64,000 bases of DNA, from contig PCDI01000001.1 in the NCBI GenBank assembly GCA_002778195.1, forward strand, positions 5,343,338 to 5,407,337. The letters are read 5' to 3'. Shown in pieces: positions 56,252 through 64,000 of the stretch. Position 1 is the first letter of the stretch, and the number at the start of each line of letters is the position of its first letter. The notes beneath the pieces were generated by a model. It was given only the letters and a program-made list of their open reading frames with translations, was not told the DNA's origin and searched no databases. The position numbers were made by a program, and so were the translations under genes. Source of the DNA: Raffaelea ambrosiae (lineage: Eukaryota > Ascomycota > Sordariomycetes > Ophiostomatales > Ophiostomataceae).

Positions 56252-57389
56252 CTAAACCTCCATCTCCTCCTCCTCGCGGAAAGTTTGTTTCCGAGAAGGG
56301 AGCCTCCACCCCAGCTGCGCCAAACTCACGTGCATACCTTTGCTCAGGAGCGACTCTAGATACAGGCTGCGGAGCTCTGCGTCTTCATCGCCTTGCCAGC
56401 GCCGCATATAAGCCGCCGTCTGTGACGTATGGGAACCAAAGGATGCAACGTAGACCTGCCTGTCCCTCTGGGTTATGGGGCACGGGATAATGTAAGGACT
56501 CGGGGACGGCCATAGAAAGCGGGGAAGTCCCGCGGCGCGGGCGATCGGGACTGGTGCCGCAAAGGCCCAGTCGATGACACTGTTATTTAACATAAAAGGT
56601 AAATAGACGGCACCCACGCTGTCGTCCGACTACACTCCGCAACTGACATACCTTTTGATGTTGCCATCAGTATCAACAATGATGTTGTCCGGCTTAAAAT
56701 CGCCGTGGTCCATTGCAAACGCCGTGTCTATGAGGTCGTCTTTTCCGAGCATTGTGCCAAGTAGACGTTGTTGATCAATGCAGTCCTTCTCGGATAGGCC
56801 AGCGATCTTCCCATCCCGAACAAGCCTAGACCTATTTCCTATAATCCTTTCGAAAAATACTGCTGCCGAAACATCTATTCTCCGTAACAATCAGCTTTAA
56901 GCCTCCTTTTATATCAAAGGTGAGCGCCTCTAACGTACCGGATTCTAGAGTACACTGGACCAAGGAGAGCTGGATAGCAGCCATCTGGGCAAGCACCCTG
57001 TCCCGTACCGGTTGCGGTGGAACCGTATCGTCCCACTGAAGCTGCGAACCAGCGACCCAAGTTAGCACGACGAATGGATGCTTGATTAGGTTATCAAAAG
57101 TAAGGCTGTGCCCACGGCATCTTGGAGCCCAAGGAAACTGTTTGGCCTCGAGGATTTGGAGGGCTTTCAGTTCCTGTTCAAGCGCGTGAATCTTGGCGTC
57201 ATCGTTGGGCATGTACAGTGGCACGCGAATCGCCAAGCTTTCACTGTCCTTGAAGCTAAGCTGAAATACATGGCATTGGCCTCCACGGTGCTCTGTCTCC
57301 AACAACGGCGATTCCCCGCCGAGTCCGAGCTCGGAAATGGCTGCGGGAATGTTGTCCGCAGCCAACTTTCGCCTCTCGATTGGCGTCAT
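56252..57389 (-). CDS. Aminoglycoside-phosphotransferase-like kinase (APH family)
   Basis: Exons 57389-56939, 56874-56652 and 56579-56252 give 333 aa; introns are 64 bp (GTACGT donor) and 72 bp (GTATGT donor). Reading straight through suggests a frameshift near 56870, but the intron restores ESDVSAAVFFERIIGNRSR. The ATG at 57389 fits the N-lobe start. Motifs: VVLTWVAGSQLQW (hinge), GLSEKDCIDQQRLL, the catalytic loop AMDHGDFKPDNIIV (H-x-D-x4-N) and VIDWAFA across intron 2 (DFG equivalent I-D-W). Fungal members phosphorylate small molecules or have no known substrate; nothing nearby suggests one. Confidence 0.85.
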
Positions 57390-58122
57390 CGTGTGGAAGC
57401 AAGGGAAAGGATACGCGGAAGGTAATCGTCGCCAGCGTTTCAACCTTGGGCGGGACAGGTCCTGGATTCTCGGTCGCCGAGCGCGTCGGGACCGACGGCC
57501 GAATGTTGCACGGGCGGAGAAAGGTAACGGCTAGTAGGGGCAAGGGTGTTCGTTGACGTGCGGACACTGACGAGGATGGGAGTCGAAAGACAAAGGTCGA
57601 GGTGGGTGGCGGCAGGCGGCAACTATGCGAAAAGAGCGGACGTGAGCACGGAGGGACGAAAATTAAGAAAAGAGCGACATGGGTTTATGTCGATATTTAA
57701 TGTCCAGTGTATCGCTGGCTGGCCCGTGACCTGCGTCGTATCCTGATGGTGGAAATGGTTCTGCTAGGCGTGGGTGGGCTGCAATGGTTGATGGGGAGAG
57801 GTGAGGATGCAACTTTCTGCTGGCCTCGTTTGGTCTTCCGTAGTGCAATGGATTTTTGAACCTGTTTTGGAAGGGCGGCGACAGTGAATCATCACTGCAC
57901 AGTACTTTCTGGTCGTTTATACTGTATTTTCGCACTGTTGCCGTTTTTCAACGGTACACCAAGTGTTCTTGCATTTTGAGAATATCACAGTTGGCATTGT
58001 TTCTATTTCAGACAAGACAAATTCATCCTTCCAAGCACTCTATAGCTTCATGCTGCACGATACTAAGCGGATACCCTTCGACTACCTCCTGCTCCTCGGG
58101 GACGCTCACTCCTTTATTCCAT
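57390..58122. other. Intergenic
   Basis: About 730 bp containing the promoter of the APH-like gene and the 3' side of the next minus-strand gene; no gene seen. Confidence 0.5.
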
Positions 58123-58847
58123 CTAGCCAGACACTGTGATGACATGGGTGCCGTGTTCGTGTCTGTCATTGTTTTTAAGGCAGGTGCAACGGCAGCCCCG
58201 CTGACGCAGAGGCGCAGAGAAGTACCAAATGGTATCGATTTGTTGCAGGGCATCAGGGAACTATGGATAATAGAAGTTAGGCACCAGACGTTAAGACGCA
58301 AACAGCAACCGCCACTTACATCGACCGGCTTGAGATTGATGTTGACGTTGCCCTGAGTGATCTCGCACGACCCCTCAAAGTCGTCTCCAGGGTATCGAGA
58401 CAATCCAAGGTGCTCAGCGAGGCCGAATTTCTCGAGTTCTTGACAAAATGCGGCGGCGAACTGGCACTCCTCTTCGGTCAGAGGGGCGTCTTCTTTTGCC
58501 GCGTAGCGAAACTCAGTCGGCTTCAGCTGCTTGTCTTTGTCAAAACCCCAAATGGAAGGCTGCGGCTTCTTCATCCCAGGGATTTCCTCCCAAGGAGTCG
58601 AGGTGCCACCATATTCGACCAATTTTTGGGTGCAGCCGATATCGAAGTGACGATGAAGCATACACAAGCCAAAGCGCCGATCCATGCCCGCTTTGACGAA
58701 GAAATCCTCGAAGTGGCCGTAGATCAGGTCCTCACCGTTCTTCTCAAGGTAGACGGCACGGGCCCCGGTGATGGCGGCGTGAGCATCGTCAAGAGCCGGG
58801 AGACTCCGGAAGTGGCTGTGCGAGTAGTGGCCAAGAACCGCAGTCAT
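58123..58847 (-). CDS. Hypothetical fungal protein
   Basis: Exons 58847-58320 and 58260-58123 (59-bp intron, GTAAGT donor, CCTAAC branch, TAG acceptor) give 221 aa ending at TAG 58125-58123. An unspliced reading stays open further, but the spliced C-terminus (TIWYFSAPLRQRG, CRCTCLKNNDRHEHGTHV) is cysteine/histidine-patterned and looks genuine. The start ATG at 58847 lies just inside a leader that is duplicated upstream of the gene at 59251. No family recognised; a conserved-looking GMDRRFGLCMLHRHFDIG is in the middle. Confidence 0.65.
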
Positions 58848-59110
58848 TGTGAAAGAAAGGTAGTTGGGGAGTGACAGGCTGTCGTAAGTGTTAAATGTTA
58901 GTTGAAGTGGGAGTGGCAAGGGTTTTCAATAGAAGGGCTGTCGAGATGACCGAGTGAAAAAGGGCTTTACGGATGGAGGCCACGAGCCTTTAAATAGTCA
59001 TTATGTGCTCGAGACAATTAGACGAGAAAGCCATATACAACAGACTGTCTCCTTCGAGACACGTATAAAGGATTCTTATTACGAGTCTCCCAAATTCAAA
59101 TCACAGGGCA
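58845..59110. repeat. Duplicated promoter, copy A
   Basis: This ~265-bp stretch is similar in order and sequence to copy B at 60040-60290. Shared segments are a gagatgaccg block, acggatggaggccac, the TTTAAATAGTCATTA-type element (near 58989) and a distal caaatcacag block. On the minus strand the element reads CTATTTAAAG, a TATA-box candidate about 145 bp before the ATG at 58847. Confidence 0.75.
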
Positions 59111-59250
59111 TCCATGCGGTATATAGAAAAGAGCTAGTGTAAACACGTAACAGACGAGTGCCACGCATAAATAAGCAGAAGGGATAATAGGATATCCAAA
59201 ACTTGATTTGTAAATACGAGTATATTGCGTTGCAATGTTGATCATCCTGC

Positions 59251-59952
59251 CTAGATCCGCTCTCTGATCCCCCAAAGAGCCACTTTAACCATTTCATCAA
59301 AGACGGTCTCATTCAGATCCATATTTTTGGAAATCACCGATCTCATAGCGTTGTAATCAATCTCGACATCCCCAAGGTCACCGTCATCTCGATCAATCAG
59401 ATCGTCATGTGGCAAAGGGAATGCGAATTCCCGTAAACGGCGCCGAAAAGTCTTGCCGACGTCCTCGGTAAGAGTAACCTTAGCTGGATCCAGTATCCTC
59501 AACATAGACCCAAAGTTCACAATGTCCCGGTTCGAGGTATCCGGTGTGTATTCTTCAGGCTCACGGTAGCGAAGAATGTTCCGTAAAATCTTGAATTCTT
59601 CCGACGAGTTGACAGTCTCCGTTGCTCGATATATCTTTCCCGGTACCCTAGAAACAAACTCGCGCAGGGTGTCTAAGTCGCCGGTGTTGCACATGTCATT
59701 GAACGCCTTGTTGTCTTCCTTGGAAAAGAACCACACCTCACAGAGCTCAGCAAACGAGATGTTGCTCATAATGGCGTGGTGAATTTTTTCGGGTTCAACA
59801 TCGGTCATGCGATTGGCATTGTTGGCGAGCGGGAGATAATAAATAACGGCTTGAATTAATCCAGAGTTGCTGAATCTGCGGGAAAAAAGTTCTCTCCTTT
59901 GTTGAATCTCATTTGTGTGATCTTCGTCGACAGCCTTGGCGGCCTCGGCCAT
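59251..59952 (-). CDS. Hypothetical fungal protein
   Basis: 233 aa from the ATG at 59952; the frame is open upstream without an ATG, so an additional 5' exon is possible. Ends at stop near 59251. Composition is charged and helical (ISFAELCEVWFFSKEDNKAF, RRRLREFAFPLPHDDLIDRD); no named domain. Its upstream region is a second copy of the promoter in front of the gene at 58123, implying shared control. In the second copy the aligned position of the first copy's ATG is not an ATG, so this gene starts further in. Confidence 0.6.
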   Translation of the reverse strand: MAEAAKAVDEDHTNEIQQRRELFSRRFSNSGLIQAVIYYLPLANNANRMTDVEPEKIHHAIMSNISFAELCEVWFFSKEDNKAFNDMCNTGDLDTLREFVSRVPGKIYRATETVNSSEEFKILRNILRYREPEEYTPDTSNRDIVNFGSMLRILDPAKVTLTEDVGKTFRRRLREFAFPLPHDDLIDRDDGDLGDVEIDYNAMRSVISKNMDLNETVFDEMVKVALWGIRERI

Positions 59953-60039
59953 GTTTGCAGCAGTGTCCAAACCAATGTCGGCGATCTTAAGAAGGTTTGG
60001 GAGTGTCGTGAATTTAGAAACAATGAAAATAGCAGCAAG

Positions 60040-60290
60040 GGGTGAAAGGAGGGCAGCTGGAGCGACCGGCTGTCGGCTGTGGTAAGTGTCGGGTGCTGGG
60101 GTGGCAAGTGTTGATAATAGAAGGAACGCCGAGATGACCGTAAAAAGAAGCTTGACGGATGGAGGCCACCAGCTCCTTAAATAGTCATTAAGTGCCCGAG
60201 AACACTAAAAGAGAAAGTTGAACATAATGGGGTAAAGGTCTCGCGGCCTCTTCTTATTCATGAGACTGCCAGATACAAATCACAGAGCGT
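60040..60290. repeat. Duplicated promoter, copy B
   Basis: Counterpart of 58845-59110. The CCTTAAATAGTCATTA element is at 60175-60190 and a caaatcacag block near 60276. Similarity runs over the whole ~250 bp but not into the coding regions. Confidence 0.75.
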
Positions 60291-60348
60291 ACACTTTCGC
60301 CGCCTTTTTAGTGAAAAAAGACAAGAGAAAAAAAAAGTTTTATCATAT

Positions 60349-61222
60349 TTAACACGAAGACTCGTCGGTCCCGAAAGCTTGTAGAATAAAGTCGTAGTCC
60401 GGATAGTCATCGACTTGGAGATCGTTTGCATGCTTGAAGAGAGCCCCTAATGGCGCCAATGGTGATGGAAGCTGAGATACGATTTTTTCGACGTCCACCT
60501 TTTTCAAATCGTCTTGGAAACGCAAGCGCTCTTGCGCCGTAGGATTCTTGGGCTCCTTTGGGACAACAGCGCCGGTGAGGGATAACAAAACCAAAGCCAA
60601 TTGCATCAAGTCGACGCGGTATGAACACTCAATAGTCTCGTCAACGAAGCACACCCCTTTTTTGGCCCGGCCAAAGTCGGCAAAAACAACCTTGTTGTCC
60701 GTGTTGTACGCGAGATCCCTTCCGGAGATGCCTTCAAGGACGACATGTAACCCATGAATGGATTTGATGCCATCGAGTGCGTGCCGTGCGATATCCAAGA
60801 CCTGGAACGGCGGCATGATGCCGGCATTGTAGCGGAGACGCTTTTCCTCGATGGTCGGATATAAATACTCCATGACCATCATAGCGTTGCCCTTGCCACC
60901 TGGAGTTCGACCTAGCCAGGAAACTGAAGGAACAAGGGCTCCGCTATCGAATAAGTTCTTGCGGAACTTGAACTCTTCATAGAGGCGAGACACATCTCCC
61001 TCCAGTGGAGGAGCCTCTATTTTAAGAGCATACCAATGGCTCTGAGAGGTGCATCGGCATCGGAAGACCTCTGCATACGTTCCACGTCCGAGAAATTCAT
61101 CAAGACGGTATGCGCCAATCTTTGCTCCGACAACACCGAGAGCAAGCTGGGGTTTAGTTAAAACAATGAACAGCACCAGATCAAAGTTGGATGGATACTC
61201 ATACAGAGTCGTGCGTTGGCAT
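60349..61222 (-). CDS. CK1-like protein kinase with degenerate catalytic loop
   Basis: A short first exon (61222-61205, MPTHDS) joins 61146-60349 across a 58-bp intron (GTATGA donor, TTAACT branch, CCAG acceptor), giving 271 aa. The glycine loop FLGRGTYAEVFRC and the Lys of WYALKIE are normal. The catalytic loop reads LEGISGRDLAYNTDNKVVFA: His of HRD is Gly and the Lys and Asn that normally follow are not in place, while DFGRAKKG is intact. The DFG-R-A-K-K and small size point to the CK1 branch. It could be a pseudokinase or a weak kinase. It lies in a block of orphan minus-strand genes. Confidence 0.8.
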
Positions 61223-61612
61223 CGTGCAATTTAGTTGGCCAAACGAAAGAAAAAATCAAGTTGAACTTGCCGTTGACAGGACAAGTCAAACGGGCGTATA
61301 CAAGAGATGAAGTGGTGGATTAAAAACCAAAGAAGTATGAGGTGAAAAAAAAAATATACAGAGAGACGGGGTGAACCTTGTTTTGTACTGTTCCGGGCCT
61401 CTGCTTTTACCGCCATCTTCCACCTTCTACACCTCTGCATCTAAAAACGTGTTCATTGTCAAGGCGCCTGCAATATGCTCTTCCCAGCCTTTTCAGTCCT
61501 ATTCTCCGTCCAGGGCTATTTTTGGATTGAACCTAGATGAACTGACCAAAAAAAAGGACTTCCCAAATTTCATATGCTGGTGTACTATCTTGAGTTCGCG
61601 TGTATCCTCTTT

Positions 61613-61953
61613 TTATTTCGTGTCTTCATCAATGACTGCACTTGCTAAATCTCCCAGCTGTACAACTCTTGCGCCCTCAACTCCCATAACCTCAAGTTGC
61701 TGTAAAAGTCCATCCTAGTGAATGTTAGCTACTGTGGATGCTGGCACTTGACTTCATCAACCGTACATACAAGAGCACTCTCGAGGGTTTGAAAGTCCTC
61801 GGCCATCGACTTCTTGTAGTTGTTCTTTCGTGTGGAGGGGCTTTTCAGCGCAGTGAGAACGCCCTCTTGCGGCATAACAGGGCCAAAAGCAGCGATGGGT
61901 ATCTCCCAGCTATACCGCACAAGAACTGTGCGCTCTTCGTCTGTAACGTGCAC
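61613..61953 (-). CDS. Small hypothetical protein, 5' end unresolved
   Basis: Two exons can be joined: 61953-61771 and 61714-61613, across a 56-bp intron (GTATGT donor, GCTAAC branch, CTAG acceptor, phase 0). The C-terminus is LQQLEVMGVEGARVVQLGD followed by LASAVIDEDTK. The upstream part has LVRYSWEIPIAAFGPVMP. No ATG is in frame at the left-hand border, so a first exon upstream is likely. Function unknown. Confidence 0.45.
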
Positions 61954-62847
61954 TCGTGTAAACTGCTCATTTTAAAGAAAGTGGAGAAGACGCCGAAACA
62001 TAAATTTTTCGGCCGGGCTACCAGTAATGGTTGGTCTCCTTGCGGTGATATTTTTTTCCAAATCTGTCTGAATTGACTGATCTTTCTGATCTGTCTGGTG
62101 CTTTTCCATGGCTGTGTGCTTGTTGTGCTTGCTGCTTGCTGTGCTGTTATACTGTTGTAATAGTAGGGCAGGCGGTCTTTTATGTTGTCAGGTGTGCGGA
62201 TTACAAGTCGCTCTTGTCTCGCACTTCCCCCAGCACCAGCTGTCACGCCGCCAAAGAAAACTTATTCGGGTCCTGTCAACAGATCCCTTGGCTGAAGACA
62301 TCTTGATAACCAGGAAACCCATAGATCCCACCCGTCTTGTCACATGTCGAAGGTGCTATTGTTTATATAAAAGACTACTATTTGTTGGGGCGTTGGTTGG
62401 CTGTATTTGGCATGTACGGGGACGAGGAGGGAAGCACATTGCATTTGAGGCTTTTGTTGATTCTGGTTTCATCTTCCCTCCAATAGCATTGAGATCTTTG
62501 CGCTGCCCACCAGCTCGTACTCGCGGCCGACATAAATGCAGACAGGTCTCCACTTGCACTGCACGGACACACACGCACAGATCCCTCGTCGCTGCACCTT
62601 GATTCGTCAGGTTATCAGTCCCTAGTGGGAGAACTGTAACGCGTAGATCAGATCAACCAGTCCCCAGACGCAAGATCAGCACTACGGCGCGGCGGATACT
62701 AACTCCACATTTATATTCGCATCCGCGATGTCGAGATGTCCGCGACCAACGAATAGAACTCAAACAATAAACATCTGTTGGGGCACGATCTATATTGGTT
62801 CAATGCACGGCCTCCGTTGCCAGGTAAAATACAAATCGGTTCTCTTC
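61954..62847. other. Intergenic or missing first exon
   Basis: About 890 bp with no supported gene; it may contain the first exon of the 61613-61953 gene on the minus strand. Confidence 0.4.
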
Positions 62848-64000
62848 CTACTGCTCATTCCCGAGTCTTTTTTCCCTTTCATCCAAGCACTCTAATAGTG
62901 CAGCAGCCGCATGGAGAGCCCTTTGTATCCACTTACAGCTGTCCTCGTGTGACGAGCCCTGCAGTCGAGCTTGCCAGAAACCGTCCGATAGACAACCCGC
63001 TGGAGGTTCGGGCAACGTGCTTTTGATAGTCTTCAACCGGAAATGCATAAACCAAGAAACTCCAGTAACGATAGTGGCAACGCGTCGGAAAGAATGGGCC
63101 ATGATCTCCCATATAGCCCGCTGGGCGTCGCACGAGTCGTCGTCCAAGTGGCGGATGAAGTCTTCGAGGAAGCTACCATGAGTAGGCGTGGCCGTTCCAT
63201 CTGTGCGGTCGAGAACCTCTCCGTAGTATATCAATACCAACAAGCACAACCCAATGTCATCTCCGCTTTTTGCCTCACGCAATCGCGTTTTCGTCTGGCC
63301 ATACCGCTCCCTGCCCTCCTTGGACGTCATCCATGTGTCCATGTACGGGTGGCGCACTTGCTTTTCTTCGCATGTAGCAAGAAACAGAGGTAGAATATTC
63401 TCCGGCCTAAGCTCCGGCATCGCATTGTATTGTAGGTGGCTGCGTATACGTATATGTTAGCCCGTGAACCTGGCAGAATGTAAAGTAGACAGGGGTTCAT
63501 ACCAAAGACGAAGGCAACTGGACACTGTGTCGTAGGGAAGATTGTTGAGCAATTCCTGGGGCAAGTTTCGATCCACCGCCTCCATGAAGCCGACAGGCAC
63601 GTCGTCGTAGACGCGGTTTAATTCCGAATTTGAATCCAACATCAACATCAACTCTTGCATTACAAGAGTCTTCGCAACCTCTGCGTCCGATCCGCCAATA
63701 GATAATGGCGCCGGTTCTGTGTCGATACCCAGAAGGTCGCCAAGATCAGCCAGATTCTCGTTTGCTGTTCGGCTTGCGTCAGCCCCCCGTAGAGATCCGC
63801 TGGTGTCGCCGCGGGCCCTCTTGACAACTGTCCAGAGCAGATAAATTCGATGCAATTCCTTTCTCATGTCTTCTTCGGTGCTCCATGCCGACTCGCAGGT
63901 GGCTCTTTTAGCGGTGAGCAGCTTCTGGAAAATAGCCTTCCATGCTTTATCTGACCGGTCACAAATCGCCTTGACTGACTCTGTAGACACACTGGGCACA
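62848..64000 (-). CDS. Hypothetical protein, 5' partial
   Basis: Exons 64000(open)-63503 and 63439-62848, joined across a 63-bp intron (GTATGA donor, GCAG acceptor) that restores the frame (SCLRL then HLQYNAMPELRPENILP). The frame is open to the window edge, so the start lies outside. About 360 residues are visible; mostly helical with acidic and leucine-rich stretches (DLGDLLGIDTEPAPLSIGG, LMLMLDSNSELNRVYDDVP). No motif that I recognise. Orientation is the same as all genes to its left back to the GT2 gene. Confidence 0.6.

Overview
This window is nuclear DNA of a filamentous ascomycete (Pezizomycotina; the gene set and compact layout suggest a Sordariomycete, but I cannot name the species). 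The evidence is short spliceosomal introns (about 50-215 bp) with GTRNGT donors and CTAAC/CTGAC branch sites, pyrimidine-rich leaders, fungal-specific families (AATase, siderophore MFS, isocyanide synthase, MYND, fungal kinase-like proteins) and no operons. There is one 20-N scaffold gap at 43519-43538. I saw no rRNA, tRNA, CRISPR array or intact transposon. Gene models below were spliced by eye; exon coordinates are in each entry. Left part (1-22.6 kb): a 5'-truncated Ser/Thr/Pro-rich mucin-like wall protein with tandem repeats and a pentapeptide-like C-terminus; a 14-TM drug-efflux MFS; a hypothetical multi-exon gene; a MYND zinc-finger protein; a fungal kinase-like protein, a broken piece of which lies 4 kb away; a possible nuclease-fold protein; a 5.6 kb gene desert carrying scattered TACTATGTAC motifs; and a SCOC-type short coiled-coil protein. 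Centre-left (25.7-35.4 kb): genes that fit one mitochondrial pathway, namely the dicarboxylate carrier DIC1 (with a 5-nt micro-exon), sulfide:quinone oxidoreductase and an ETHE1-like persulfide dioxygenase, next to a DUF1275 membrane protein. Together they could oxidise sulfide to persulfide, then sulfite/thiosulfate, with DIC1 moving sulfur oxyanions across the inner membrane. Two decayed genes (a fungal hypothetical with an in-frame stop, and an FHA-kinase relic with a stop and a frameshift) sit inside this interval. Centre-right (37-49.7 kb): a sugar-porter MFS, a DUF3445/heme-dependent oxidative N-demethylase family gene with a GC-AG intron, a siderophore-iron MFS (SIT), an alpha/beta-hydrolase-3 esterase, an alcohol acetyltransferase (AATase), and divergently from it an isocyanide synthase fused to only the first ~95 residues of an adenylation domain. 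This looks like a remnant of a metal-related isocyanide biosynthetic cluster. Right part (50-64 kb): an accessory region of relics and orphan genes. It holds a DUF2235 lipase-like C-terminal half, a small GPI-anchored secreted protein, a WD40 fragment of NLR type, a GT2 polysaccharide-synthase-like enzyme, an aminoglycoside-phosphotransferase-like kinase, two orphan genes with duplicated promoters, a CK1-like kinase with a degenerate catalytic loop, and a gene running off the right edge.
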